DNA of 64,000 bases from CBDFGE01 sp965247055 (GTDB lineage: Bacteria > Chloroflexota > Dehalococcoidia > Lucifugimonadales > JAGWBF01), in contig CBDFGE010000005.1 in the NCBI GenBank assembly GCA_965247055.1, positions 434,001 through 498,000 on the forward strand. The letters run 5' to 3'. A model generated the notes under the pieces. That model was not told where the DNA came from and did not search any database. It saw only the letters and a program-made list of their open reading frames with translations. The position numbers were made by a program, and so were the translations under genes. Shown here in pieces: positions 8,484-17,203 of this stretch (positions are counted from its first letter, which is position 1; the number at the start of each line of letters is the position of its first letter).

Positions 8484-9311
8484 ATGGAAGGACACAATCC
8501 AAGCTCTAGAAAAATCCTGGTAACGGGAGCCACTGGAAACGTTGGCGGTGCGGTAATTGCTAACCTGGTCTCTATGGGTGCTCCGGTTCGCGCGCTGGCC
8601 CGCGACGAATCGAAAGCCCGAGGGCTGAAACACACCGGCGTCGAGATTGTCGTTGGCGAGCTGGAGCAGCCCGAAAGCCTTGATGCGGCCTTTAGCGGGG
8701 TAGACAAGGTCTTCCTGCTCACTCCCGTCGGTCCCAATGCGGCCGCGTCACACCAGAGTCCCGCGCGCATCAGCAGGCTTCACGCAGAGACTGAAGACGA
8801 ATTGAAGGCGTCCGGCCTGCCCTGCACTATCCTTAAGCCGCACTTCTTCATGCAAAACACCATGATGGCGGCGCAGTCGGTGGCGTCACAGGGAAGGCTG
8901 TTTATGCCGTTCAAAAACGGCAAGCTCGGCATGATCGACATACAGGACATCGGCGAAGTGGCGGCGAAGGTCCTCACCTCGGAGGGCCATCAGGGGAAGA
9001 CATACACGCTGACCGGCCCGGCGTCGATCTCGTTCCACGACGTAGCGGCTGGCCTGGCGAAGGCGCTCGGCAGGGAAGTCAAGTACGTGGACGTGCCACT
9101 CCAAGCCGGCCGGGACGCGATGATAGGAATGGGATTTCCAGAGTGGGTCGCCGACGGCTACAGTGAGTACTTCAATGCCTACAGCGAGGGCTATGGCGAC
9201 CTGGTAACCGGCGATGTCGAGCAGATAATCGGCCGTGCCCCTCACTCCTACGAAACGTTCGCCCACGACTTCGCCCAGTTGTTCGGAGGCGCAGTTCCCC
9301 AGGCTGCCTGA
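8484..9311 (+). CDS. NmrA-like NAD(P)-binding protein (atypical SDR)
   Basis: 275 residues with the Rossmann motif ILVTGATGNVGGAVI near residue 10 and the NmrA/QOR2-like pattern VFLLTPVGPN. After GPNAAA the protein jumps straight to SPARISRLHAETEDELKASG. Relatives normally carry a further strand and helix of about 25-30 residues between these (the stretch with VKHIVKLS), so an in-frame internal deletion is likely. C-terminal segments PHFFMQNTM, IDIQDIGEVAAKVL and YTLTGP are typical. The start at 8484 has AAAGGAG 9 bases before it. Probably controlled by the divergent MarR protein. Confidence 0.82.
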   Translation: MEGHNPSSRKILVTGATGNVGGAVIANLVSMGAPVRALARDESKARGLKHTGVEIVVGELEQPESLDAAFSGVDKVFLLTPVGPNAAASHQSPARISRLHAETEDELKASGLPCTILKPHFFMQNTMMAAQSVASQGRLFMPFKNGKLGMIDIQDIGEVAAKVLTSEGHQGKTYTLTGPASISFHDVAAGLAKALGREVKYVDVPLQAGRDAMIGMGFPEWVADGYSEYFNAYSEGYGDLVTGDVEQIIGRAPHSYETFAHDFAQLFGGAVPQAA

Positions 9312-9367
9312 AGACCAGCCACCAAGGGACAGCCTTTAGGTGAAAAGAGCGAGATCCCACCCTCTAG

Positions 9368-9393
9368 CCCCCGCTGACCCAGGTGAGCGGGGG
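9368..9393 (+). terminator. Hairpin after the NmrA-like gene
   Basis: CCCCCGCT (9368-9375) pairs with AGCGGGGG (9386-9393) around a 10-base loop, about 55 bases behind the stop codon. The following bases (TATTAAC) are only weakly T-rich. Confidence 0.55.
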
Positions 9394-9456
9394 TATTAAC
9401 ACCCTCCATATGACCTCACCTACGAGACATCTCACGCAATGGCTCATTGGTAGGCC

Positions 9457-9529
9457 GGGCGAGGGTTAACTAGGATACGCCCAGGTAACGGCAATCCGCT
9501 GCTACCCGTCCCCGTCAAAACCATCTTAG
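9457..9529. repeat. 73-bp imperfect direct repeat, left copy
   Basis: Matches 13564-13636 over the full 73 bases without gaps; I count nine mismatches. The two copies bracket the IS-bearing scar of about 4.1 kb. Origin unknown: an old duplication or the two ends of a decayed element are both possible. Confidence 0.7.
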
Positions 9530-9550
9530 GGTGAACATTACTATCTATCC

Positions 9551-9739
9551 CGGATTGCGCAGTTGGAAGCGCTGTTCTCCAGCCCAGATCAGTTTGAAGA
9601 CGCGGCTCAGCTGGCCACTTCGGGAGAGCAGTACCAAGTGCTCAAGAGGGAGGCCCAATCGCTCTGGGAGGAGTGGGAGGGGTTGTCGTTGGAGGCGGAG
9701 AGGATTGACACCAGGCTCGGGGAACTCGAGGCGAGCTAG
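9551..9739 (+). pseudogene. C-terminal fragment of an ABC-F ATPase
   Basis: An open frame without a start codon ends at TAG 9737-9739 and translates to RIAQLEALFSSPDQF, then QYQVLKREAQSLWEEWEGLS and ERIDTRLGELEAS. This is the C-terminal coiled-coil that ends ABC-F type ATPases. The ATPase domains are absent; the fragment begins right behind the 73-bp repeat, so the gene was cut there. Confidence 0.65.
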
Positions 9740-9806
9740 GTAACAACGACGACAGGCGGAACGATAGCGGGAGTCTGCACAATTTCAACCGCACCGGTCT
9801 TCTGGG

Positions 9807-11175
9807 AGTAGAGTCCCAGGAAGTGGTGTAACAAGAGGAGAGGGTCTGGATGAAGAGAGACCACCACGTCATCCTTAGCGGGCAAAGACGAGCCTGAGAA
9901 AGGAGGACAACGGTGGTCAAGGAAAGGATGGACCTGCTTGAGCTAATGCGCAAGAGGGGAGTCGACGGTGACGTGGACTTTCTACGAGAGGCACTGAGAG
10001 TGCTGGTCGAGGAGATCATGGAGGCTGATGTGTCATCGAGGACCGGTGCTGGGTATGGAGAACGCAACCCTGAGCGGGTGACCCAGCGCAACGGGTACCG
10101 GTCTCGAGCATGGGACACTCGCGTAGGGACCATGGAGTTGCAGATACCCAAGCTCAGAGAGGGAAGCTACTTTCCGAGCCTGCTGGAGCCACGGCGTCGC
10201 AGCGAGCGAGCTCTGCTGGCGGTGATCCAGCAGGCGTATGTGGAGGGTGTATTGGACGAGGCGAGTGGATGATCTGGTCAAGGCTCTTGGGTGCGAGGGT
10301 ATCTCAAAGAGCCAAGTGTCGCGTATCTGCCAGGAGCTGGACGGGGTGGTGGAGAGCTTCCTGGGTCGGCCGCTGGACGGCGGATCATATCCCTACCTGT
10401 GGCTGGACGCACTAACCCAGAAGGTCAGAGAGGCCGGTAGGATAGTCAACGTCAGCGTGGTGGTGGCGACGGCGGTCAATAGCGAGGGCAAGCGTGAGAT
10501 CGTTGGGATGGACGTGGGTACCAGTGAAGACGACGCCTTCTGGCTGGCCTTCCTGCGCTCACTGGTCGCCAGGGGCCTCGGCGGGGTGGAACTGGTGGTA
10601 TCGGACGCTCATCAGGGACTCAGGGATGCCATCGCAACTGTCTTCGGTGGGGCCAGTTGGCAGCGGTGCCGCACCCACTTCATGACCAACCTGCTCACTC
10701 GGGTCCCCAGGAGCGCTCAGCCCTGGGTGGCCACCATGGTACGCACCATCTACCAGCAGCCGTCCCCTCAGGAGGTGCATGCCCAACTCGAGCGGGTGAT
10801 TGCTCAGCTCCAGGACCCGTTCCCACAGGGCGCCTCTCGACTGGACGAGGCTGGACCCGACGTCCTGGCCTTCTCCAGCTTCCCCGTCGCCCACTGGAAG
10901 AAGATCTGGTCCAACAACCCCCTGGAGCGTCTCAACAAGGAGATACGGCGCCGCACCGATGTGGTGGGCATCTTCCCTAACCGCCCAGCTGTCCGTCGCC
11001 TGGTCGGCGCCGTCCTAGCTGAGCAGCACGACGAGTGGGCCGTCGGCCGTCGATACATGACACAGGAGGTAACCACCTCCAACGAAGCTCTACCCAGAGC
11101 CGAACTCGCAGAGGCAGCGGCCTAGACGATATCAACAGGATGACGTACTCTTACACCACTCTATGGGACGTGACC
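9807..11175 (+). mobile_element. IS256-family element, copy 1
   Basis: 1369 bp. Ends show imperfect inverted repeats: the left end begins AGTAGAGTCCCAGGAAGTGG and the complement of the right end begins GGTCACGTCCCATAGAGTGG. The flanks CTTCTGGG (9799-9806) and CTTCTGTG (11176-11183) agree at 7 of 8 bases, as expected for an 8-bp target duplication. It carries one transposase gene, which is frameshifted. Confidence 0.85.
9913..11125 (+). pseudogene. IS256-family transposase, frameshifted
   Basis: Mutator/IS256 transposase. The frame opens at GTG 9913 behind AGGAGG (9901-9906) and runs to about residue 112 (AVIQQAYVEGV). Near 10252 the sequence TATTGGACG replaces the TATCGACG of copies 3-5, a one-base net insertion that breaks the frame; the second frame then continues (TRRVDDLVKALG in intact copies) to 11125. 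Catalytic regions WLDALTQKV, VVSDAHQGL and NNPLERLNKEIRRRT are all present. The same lesion occurs in copy 2, so the defect predates one of the two insertions. Confidence 0.85.
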
Positions 11176-11312
11176 CTTCTGTGTGGCCGTAGACTGTATG
11201 GGACCGTCCACGTTTACATTGGGTCCTTACTTATATGTTGCTTCGAACTTGGATCCCCGTGGCGCTGCCCAGTGCTCGCGGGTTACGTCCCGAGAAATAC
11301 CCCAATAATAGA

Positions 11313-11348
11313 ACGAGGCCGCCGGTTGTGGGTAACCGGCGGCCTCGT
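11313..11348 (-). terminator. Strong terminator hairpin
   Basis: A perfect 15-bp stem (ACGAGGCCGCCGGTT at 11313-11327 with its complement at 11334-11348) with a 6-base loop. On the minus strand it is followed by TCTATTATT, fitting termination of the gene ending at 11354. Confidence 0.8.
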
Positions 11349-11353
11349 CTATT

Positions 11354-11957
11354 TCATGTAGCAGGGTCGTAGCTCCTTATTAGGCGGATGGCTCGACCTG
11401 GGGTATCACCACCGGGAGGCTGCGCTTGGGTCTCACCTTCTCCACCGTCCTCAGGATCGTTGACGATGTCGCACCCAACCTTGCCATCAGAGCTAGCCCA
11501 GAAAGTCCCCCCAGCCAGATCGCACTCCTGATTCGTGACTGGCTCGCCATCCACGAACGGGGGCTCGGGCTCACCCTCTACTACGGTGTCGGGATCAACT
11601 ATCCAAGATATCGCTGCTAGGTTTCCCAGTTCTTCTAGCTCCTCGGGGGTGCAGGCGTTGATATTGTGGATATAGTCGCACGCGTTGGGGTCGACGTTGT
11701 CTATGCTGGTGACGACCTTTCCATCTCCGAAGTCGGACAGCCACTCATCGTAGGTGGGGTCACCGTGAGGGGCCACTCCAAGGTCTTCCAGCTCCTCGGG
11801 AGTGCAGGCGTTGATGTTGTGAATCGCGTTGCACACCTTGGGGTCGATGTCGTCTATGCTGGTGGCATCCGGGTCCTGCGCTGGTTCGCCGGACCCAGCG
11901 TTCAGCGTAAATCCGGTGACTATTCCCGCTACGGCGAGGGTGAAGGTCAAGCCAATT
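11354..11957 (-). CDS. Exported protein with a duplicated cysteine-containing motif, 5' end cut by IS3
   Basis: The frame begins inside the border of IS3 copy A and gives LGIGLTFTLAVAGIVTGFTL, a hydrophobic segment that looks like most of a signal peptide or membrane anchor, so the true start was removed by the insertion. The rest is acidic and contains two copies, about 49 residues apart, of a 27-residue unit whose shared residues are TSID, VDP/IDP, C, IHNINACTPEEL and LG. Each copy has two Cys. A third part ends with NQECDLAGGTFW and VGCDIVND. I recognise no family for certain. A strong terminator follows the stop. Confidence 0.6.
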
Positions 11958-11974
11958 CCAAGTGGACCCCATGA

Positions 11975-12910
11975 TCAGGACAGCGGTGAGGCTAAAATAA
12001 GAGAGTCTACCGCTGGGGTGTCTTGTAAACCTTCATCCGATGGTAAGGCTCGTGGATGTTCCAGTAAACACCTTTGTGGGCTCACTGCATGGAACACCTG
12101 ACCCGGTGACCGATAGCCCAGGGCTTGATGGGGCCGCTCTTGGTTGTAGAAGGCCAGATAAGCCCCAATCCCCTTCCTGGCCTCAGTCCCATTTTGGTAT
12201 GCCTTCAGGTACACCTCCTCGTACTTGATGCTGCGCCACAGCCGTTCCACGAAGACGTTGTCCATGCACCGGCCCCTGCCGTCCATGCTCACTTGAACGC
12301 CTTGCGCCAGCAGCATGCTGGTGAAGGCCTCGCTGGTGAACTGGCTGCCCTGGTCGGTGTTGAAGATCTGTGGCCGACCCTTGCTCAAGGCCTCTTCCAG
12401 AGCCGCAACACAGAAGTCTACCTCCAGGGTGTTGGACAGCCGCCAGGCCAACACGTAGCGGCTGTGCCAGTCCATGATGGCCACCAAGTAGAGGAAACCC
12501 CGAGCCATGGGTATGTAGGTGATGTCGGTGGCCCACACCTGGTTGACCCGGTTGATCTCCAGCCCCCTGAGCAAGTACGGATAGACCTTATGCCCTGGGT
12601 TTGGCTTGCTGGTGTTGGGACGCCGGTAGATGGCCTCCAGGCCTATCAGCTGCATCAGCCGGCGGACCCGCTTGCGGTTGACCTGGTGTCCGTGATTGCT
12701 GAGCCAGGCAGTCATCCTTCTGGAGCCGTAGAAAGGTGTCTTCAGGTACTGTTGGTCTATGAGGGCCATCAACTCCAAGTCCTCGGCGCCGGCCTCGGTT
12801 GGCAGGTAGTACAACGAGGAGCGGCTGATACCCAGCAAGGCGCACTGGCGCACCAGAGACAGCTTCGGTTCTTCTCGGTCAATCATGGCCCGGCGTTGGG
12901 ACCGGCTCAC
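11975..12910 (-). CDS. IS3-family OrfB transposase (copy A)
   Basis: 311 residues with the rve/DDE integrase core: catalytic Asp in WATDITYIP, second Asp in NTDQGSQFTS, and Glu in FVERLWRSIKYEE. The N-terminal half has the HTH_21-like region STRSMTA-type (seen here as YGSRRMTAWLSNHG). GTG start overlapping the end of orfA; production is expected as an OrfAB fusion through a -1 shift at T6G. Confidence 0.9.
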   Translation of the reverse strand: MSRSQRRAMIDREEPKLSLVRQCALLGISRSSLYYLPTEAGAEDLELMALIDQQYLKTPFYGSRRMTAWLSNHGHQVNRKRVRRLMQLIGLEAIYRRPNTSKPNPGHKVYPYLLRGLEINRVNQVWATDITYIPMARGFLYLVAIMDWHSRYVLAWRLSNTLEVDFCVAALEEALSKGRPQIFNTDQGSQFTSEAFTSMLLAQGVQVSMDGRGRCMDNVFVERLWRSIKYEEVYLKAYQNGTEARKGIGAYLAFYNQERPHQALGYRSPGQVFHAVSPQRCLLEHPRALPSDEGLQDTPAVDSLILASPLS

Positions 12911-13191
12911 AACCCGAAGCTCCGTGACAAAAAATCCCGTTCCACCTTGAGCTGCCCAATCTGTTGGTAGAGCTGGGCAGTGAGGACCTCTTGGTCCTTC
13001 TCCTGGCGTCCACCACCATTTTCAAAGAGGTGCGGCGCCCCCTGAGTCAAGGCCTTCTTCCAGGCATGGATCTGGCTCGGGTGGACTTCAAACCGGCTGG
13101 CCAGCTCTGCAATGGTGTGCTCCCCCTGGAGCGCGGCCAAAGCCACTTTCGCCTTGAAGACTGGGCTGTGCTTCTTACGTGTTTGCTTCAT
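12907..13191 (-). CDS. IS3-family OrfA (copy A)
   Basis: 94 residues: HTH domain (TIAELASRFEVHPSQIHAWKKAL, read in two parts) followed by a leucine-zipper-like helix ending in QIGQLKVERDF. The end overlaps orfB and holds the slippery T TTT TTG heptamer. Confidence 0.88.
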   Translation of the reverse strand: MKQTRKKHSPVFKAKVALAALQGEHTIAELASRFEVHPSQIHAWKKALTQGAPHLFENGGGRQEKDQEVLTAQLYQQIGQLKVERDFLSRSFGL

Positions 13192-13335
13192 GTCCTGCTC
13201 CTTGTTTCCGTCCTATTTTAGGAGCGGGACTCTCTATAATTCAAGACGAAGGAGGAAGGAAATATGTTCCCGTCAAAAGGATGATTTCTGGGTAGTCCAT
13301 TATGCTGATCTTCACGTCATCCTTCCTAACCGCCG

Positions 13336-13449
13336 GACCGCGTTGACCAGTTCTTCCCTGAGTGTGCATATGAGCGGGGCGTAGGCCTATACTTCATAGA
13401 GACTGGCAGCCCGGTACAGAACGCCCCCATCAAGAGCCTCAACGGGAAG
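13336..13449 (+). pseudogene. Fragment of an integrase-core transposase
   Basis: The frame DRVDQFFPECAYERGV, then YFIETGSPVQNAPIKSLNGK matches the conserved end of rve-type transposases (typically ..GKPxQNAxIESFNGRLRDE), here with the catalytic Glu replaced by Lys. No start, and reading is lost on both sides. It is unrelated in sequence to the IS3 copies of this window. Confidence 0.55.
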
Positions 13450-13763
13450 GACCTTGGTGGGCCCCCGGCATGAAAACTCAATAACTCGGCCCTCTAAGTC
13501 GGGATCCAGCTGGGCGGGAGGCCCTTCGTGGAAGGGACGGTCATGCGGGTGGCCCAGGCCTTCGGGCGAGGGTCAACTAGAATCCGCCCAGGTAGCGGCA
13601 ATCCGCTGCTACGCTCCCCCATCAGAACCATCTTAGATAGAGACAAACGGGTACGCAGACACAGCTTATCGTCTATAATGTACCCGAAGTTGGTTAAGGA
13701 GGTTGGGACGCCGGTGGTAGCGGCCTCGAGGTCTAGTCACCAACGTCCTGGAGGAGGTGCCCT
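13450..13763. other. Non-coding scar with the right 73-bp repeat
   Basis: No convincing gene. It contains decayed sequence behind the transposase fragment and the right copy of the 73-bp repeat (13564-13636). The last 30 bases hold the ribosome binding site of the next gene. Confidence 0.5.
13564..13636. repeat. 73-bp imperfect direct repeat, right copy
   Basis: Partner of 9457-9529 (64 of 73 positions equal by my count). Both copies are in the same orientation. Confidence 0.7.
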
Positions 13764-14900
13764 ATGTCCCGTCCCGTATTGCATACAAGGTTCTGTGACC
13801 TGTTAGGCATAGAGTACCCCATATGTCTGGCCGGCATGGGGGCCAAGGGGGGTGCTACGCCCCCAGCCCTGGTGGCGGCGGTTTCCAACGCCGGAGGGCT
13901 GGGCGTCATGGGGGGCTCCGGACTGGAGACCGAGGAGATCCGAAGCAGGATCCGGGAGATTCGCTCATTGACGGATAAACCCTTCGGGGTCGACCTGCTG
14001 CTTCCCGTCAGTCTTGCCGAGGCCAGGGAGACCCGCTCCGAGGTCCGGCAGCAAATAAGAGTAGATTATCCCAAGCACGTGGAGTTCGTTCGGGGCCTTA
14101 TACGGGAATACAACCTGACGGAAGCAACACGCGAGGACGAATACGTGCTCACGCCTAACGAAATCAAGCGCCAGGTCCAGGTGGTGCTGGACGAAAAGGT
14201 CCCGGTGTTCGCTTCCGGCCTGGGTGACCCGTCCTGGGTGGTCCCCCTGGCCCACGAGCATGGTATCAAGGTGATGGGCCTGGTGGGCAGAGCGAGACAC
14301 GCCGAGCGCCAGATGAAGTCAGGGGTCGATATCATTGTGTCCACCGGATACGAGGCGGGAGGCCACACGGGTACCGTCGCCAACTTCCCCCTGATTCCCC
14401 AGGTGGTAGACGCAGTCAAGCCTACGCCGGTCCTGGCCGGCGGAGGCATCGCCGACGGAAGGGGAGTCGCCGCCGCCCTAGCGCTGGGCGCCGACGGCGT
14501 ATGGATTGGCACCGCCTTTCTGGTAGCCGAGGAGGGTCGAATCCCCAACGCCCACAAAGACCAGATCCTGGCCGGGAGGTCCGAGGACTTCGTTATAACA
14601 CGGGCCTATACGGGGAAGACGGCCCGGGACTACAAGAATGTGATCATCGATGCCTGGGGCCAGTCGGGCCTAAGCCCCTTACCCATGCCGCTGCAAGAGG
14701 TCCTCATGGAGGATTTCGTGAAGGCCGCGGAGCGAGCGAGCCGCTACGATCTGACCAACAACCCGTCGGGCCAGATAGGCGGGATGCTTAAGGAGCGCAG
14801 GCCAGCCGCCCAGATAATGGGCGGGTTGGTTGACGAGGCCATCGAGGTGCTGGAGGGGCTCCGGGATAAGGTCCGGACGGCCACCGGGTCAGCCGAATGA
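13764..14900 (+). CDS. Nitronate monooxygenase (2-nitropropane dioxygenase family)
   Basis: 378-residue FMN-dependent TIM-barrel enzyme that oxidises alkyl nitronates. Visible features: YPICLAGMGAKGG at the N-terminus, AAVSNAGGLGVMGG, VDIIVSTGYEAGGHTG (the family H-G loop with the catalytic-type His), PVLAGGGIADGRGVAAALALGADGV for phosphate binding (read in parts), and WIGTAFLVAEEG. An excellent GGAGGAGG precedes the ATG. It stands alone on the plus strand, convergent with the following SDR gene. Confidence 0.88.
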   Translation: MSRPVLHTRFCDLLGIEYPICLAGMGAKGGATPPALVAAVSNAGGLGVMGGSGLETEEIRSRIREIRSLTDKPFGVDLLLPVSLAEARETRSEVRQQIRVDYPKHVEFVRGLIREYNLTEATREDEYVLTPNEIKRQVQVVLDEKVPVFASGLGDPSWVVPLAHEHGIKVMGLVGRARHAERQMKSGVDIIVSTGYEAGGHTGTVANFPLIPQVVDAVKPTPVLAGGGIADGRGVAAALALGADGVWIGTAFLVAEEGRIPNAHKDQILAGRSEDFVITRAYTGKTARDYKNVIIDAWGQSGLSPLPMPLQEVLMEDFVKAAERASRYDLTNNPSGQIGGMLKERRPAAQIMGGLVDEAIEVLEGLRDKVRTATGSAE

Positions 14901-14989
14901 GCCAGTGCTTTAGATAGTCTGTCTCCCGGCCCAGTCGAAGCGGCGGGGGCGAACCCCTGACCTGGGACCGCTTACGCTAATAAAGGGCG

Positions 14990-15799
14990 CTAGCCCGTGA
15001 TGATGGGGTATGCCGAAAAGTCGCTGACGCCCGCCTCGGCGAGGACGTCTTCGTCCAAAAGGATGTGGCCCGTATAGGTCCGGGGGTCCTGGGTGCAGAT
15101 GTAGACGGCAGCGTCCCCCATGATCAGGCCGTTTTCCCGTCTCCCCACATAGCTGCCCATGAACCAGCGCACTCCTTCCGAGGCGATGCCCCTTTTGGGC
15201 GAGAGGGAGTTGACGCCGACCCCGTCGCGCCAGACCTCGTGGGCCAACCCCTGGGTGAACCGGTTCAGGTGCGCTTTGCTGGCGGCATAGGCGGTGCCGC
15301 GAGTCCCGGTGGTGTCGTAGGGTCCGGAGCCTGGACCGGCCCCGTCCACGGAGATGTTGATAATGTGGCCCCACCCCTGGCGCTTCATGTGGGGCAGGGC
15401 GTACTTGCAGCAGAGAAAGGGGCCGTAGATATTCACCCGGCAGAGCAGGTCCCAGTGGTTTACTGGCATCTCATCGATCGTTTGGGGGAGGATGAGGACG
15501 GCGGCGTTGTTCACCAGGATGTCGATCCGTCCGTAGTGCTCCAGGGTACCCTGCACCAGCGCCGCCACCTGTGCTTCGTCGGTGACGTCACAGGCCACTC
15601 CGGTGGCCTCTCCGCCGGCCTCGCGAATGAGTCCTAGCGTGGTCTGAATACTGCCGGAGATGGGGCTTTCCCCTTCCTCTTCCGTCCGTGCCGAGACCAC
15701 GACCCGGGCTCCCTCCCAGGCGAAGACCAGCGCCATGTCCCTCCCGATGCCGCGGCTGGCACCCGTGACGACTGCTACTTTGCCGTTCATCTGGCCCAT
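14990..15799 (-). CDS. SDR-family oxidoreductase
   Basis: Classical short-chain dehydrogenase of 269 residues: cofactor motif TGASRGIG at 12-19, CDVTDEAQVAAL, the structural NNAA motif near 96, and a catalytic Ser (NISVDGAG) with YAASK. There is an insertion of about 15 residues between the Ser and the Tyr compared with usual SDRs (GSGPYDTTGTRGTAY). The Arg after ARTEEE.. near position 40 suggests NADP preference only weakly. GGAGG lies before the first ATG. Downstream partner of the amidohydrolase gene (45 bases), so probably one operon. Confidence 0.85.
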   Translation of the reverse strand: MGQMNGKVAVVTGASRGIGRDMALVFAWEGARVVVSARTEEEGESPISGSIQTTLGLIREAGGEATGVACDVTDEAQVAALVQGTLEHYGRIDILVNNAAVLILPQTIDEMPVNHWDLLCRVNIYGPFLCCKYALPHMKRQGWGHIINISVDGAGPGSGPYDTTGTRGTAYAASKAHLNRFTQGLAHEVWRDGVGVNSLSPKRGIASEGVRWFMGSYVGRRENGLIMGDAAVYICTQDPRTYTGHILLDEDVLAEAGVSDFSAYPIITG

Positions 15800-15843
15800 C
15801 CCCGCCTCCCTATCTAGAGGGTGTCCTGGAAGGCACCGGAGCG

Positions 15844-16869
15844 TTATACGTCTATCCGGTATACGCGGGCAGCGGTGTCATGAAACATGGCGGCACGCTC
15901 GGAGGTTGAGTACCCCTTGGACAACCGCTTGAAGGCGTTGTACATCACGTTGTAGGAGTGTGACACCTTGTCAACCGGGAAGTTGCTCTCGAACATACAA
16001 CGGTCGGGACCGAACTGCTCGATGCAGTAAGTCATGAAGGGAGCTATGGACTCAGCCAGCTCCTCCGAGCCGATGGGCTGAGCCCGGGTGTGCCAGTCAA
16101 AACCGGTGTGGGGCATTCCGACGCCACCTAGCTTCATGGTGATGTTAGGGCAATCTGCCACGGCTGCGATGCCTCTCCGCCAAATGGCCATCACCTCGGC
16201 GTCTCGGTTGCTGTAAGGGCCGATCCGGAACAGACCTCCTATGTGGTTCAGGATAATGGTCAGGTCCGGCACGGACCTGGCGAAATCCGCCAACTCGGGC
16301 ATCTGGGGGAAGTACAGCCAGCCCTCCAGGGACAGCCCCATACGTGCCAGCACCCGCGCGCCTGCCCGGAAATTGTCGCTGGCCAGCTGACCTTCCATTT
16401 TGTGAGCGGCGGTGTTCTCCAACTCCGGGTGGGGGTCCCAAGTGACGGAGTGGCGGATACCACGGAACCGGTTGGGGCTGGCCGCCTGCAACGCTTCCAG
16501 CACCGGCTCGACCAGTTCACCCAGGTTCAGGTTGGCGTGGCCGATGATGGCCGCTGCTGCCCGGGCGGTGCCGTACAGACCACTGGCACTGGCAGCAGCC
16601 AGACCCTGGACGAACTCCACTTCGCCAACGGGACGCATCTCCTCGGGTCCGTGAGAGCGGTACATCGCTCTTGCCTCCACAAATACTGTGGACCGCACGT
16701 TGTGGCCGCTATTGATATCGGCGACCAGCTCGTGGAGAAGATATCGTTGGTAGGGAATGCGGGCGGTACGGAAGTCCCAGAAGTGGTGATGGGGGTCACA
16801 TATGGGAATCTCCGGCTCCAAGGTAGGTTCCATCGTCAGAGCGAGCCAGTCCTCGCTTCCGAATGGCAT
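15844..16869 (-). CDS. Amidohydrolase-2 family protein (metal-dependent TIM-barrel hydrolase)
   Basis: 341 residues. The metal-binding entry motif DPHHHFWDF is at about 25-33; later barrel motifs are FRGIRHSVTWDP, LILNHIGG-type (TIILNHIGGLF) with the third metal His, ITMKLGGVGM, and DRCMFESNFPVDKVS carrying the final Asp/Glu. This is the pattern of 2-pyrone-4,6-dicarbonate lactonase-like and decarboxylase-like amidohydrolases. It likely works with the neighbouring SDR on a carboxylated or lactone substrate; that link is inferred from synteny only. Confidence 0.85.
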   Translation of the reverse strand: MPFGSEDWLALTMEPTLEPEIPICDPHHHFWDFRTARIPYQRYLLHELVADINSGHNVRSTVFVEARAMYRSHGPEEMRPVGEVEFVQGLAAASASGLYGTARAAAAIIGHANLNLGELVEPVLEALQAASPNRFRGIRHSVTWDPHPELENTAAHKMEGQLASDNFRAGARVLARMGLSLEGWLYFPQMPELADFARSVPDLTIILNHIGGLFRIGPYSNRDAEVMAIWRRGIAAVADCPNITMKLGGVGMPHTGFDWHTRAQPIGSEELAESIAPFMTYCIEQFGPDRCMFESNFPVDKVSHSYNVMYNAFKRLSKGYSTSERAAMFHDTAARVYRIDV

Positions 16870-17006
16870 GATCGCGCCTCCACAACAGCATTTGGCGGCA
16901 CAATCATATCACACCGCGAGAGAAACAAGAAAAGTGGAGAGGCTCATCTCGCTCTGCGACGCGGCCGACGGCACCCGGCTCCAGGACTGTGAAAAGAATG
17001 TAATAA

Positions 17007-17032
17007 AAGGCCCTGGAACCTCCCAAGGCCTT
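17007..17032 (-). terminator. Terminator behind the tRNA-Thr fragment
   Basis: AAGGCCCTGG (17007-17016) pairs with CCAAGGCCTT (17023-17032) with one mismatch; on the minus strand it is followed by TTATTAC. It stands 18 bases beyond the CCA of the tRNA fragment and probably is the native tRNA terminator, displaced when the island integrated. Confidence 0.6.
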
Positions 17033-17049
17033 CATTTTGTGCCTGAAAC

Positions 17050-17098
17050 TGGAGCCGGCGAGGGGATTCGAACCCTTGACCTGCGGTTTACGAAACCG
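17050..17098 (-). repeat. tRNA-Thr 3' fragment (att site)
   Basis: 49 bases identical to 37083-37131 of the complete tRNA-Thr gene, covering the anticodon loop, T arm, acceptor 3' strand and CCA. Beyond 17098 identity ends abruptly. A 3' tRNA piece far from the complete gene is the classic footprint of a tyrosine-integrase element. It is currently in inverted orientation to the intact tRNA, explained by the 33.3-40.9 kb inversion. Confidence 0.85.
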
Positions 17099-17203
17099 TG
17101 GAAGGCCGTCCCCGTGAGTCATCTCAGATATAATCCTATAGTCATTAGTCTACTGCCCTTGTACCTCCCAGTCCAATTAATCCTCCCTGGTCACGGCAAG
17201 TAG

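Larger units (their letters stand above)
11958..13235 (-). mobile_element. IS3-family element, copy A (left end lost)
   Basis: Same element as the full 1313-bp copies elsewhere in the window, but 35 bp of the orfA-side inverted repeat are missing: the match stops at 13235 and unrelated sequence follows. The orfB-side end starts CCAAGTGG instead of TCAAGTGG. It has a few private substitutions, so it is probably an older, now immobile copy. Confidence 0.85.

Noticed and set aside
12125..12970. 281-residue frame opposite orfB, repeated in every IS3 copy
   Set aside because: Recurs only because the element recurs; it is the antisense of the DDE transposase and has no start signals.
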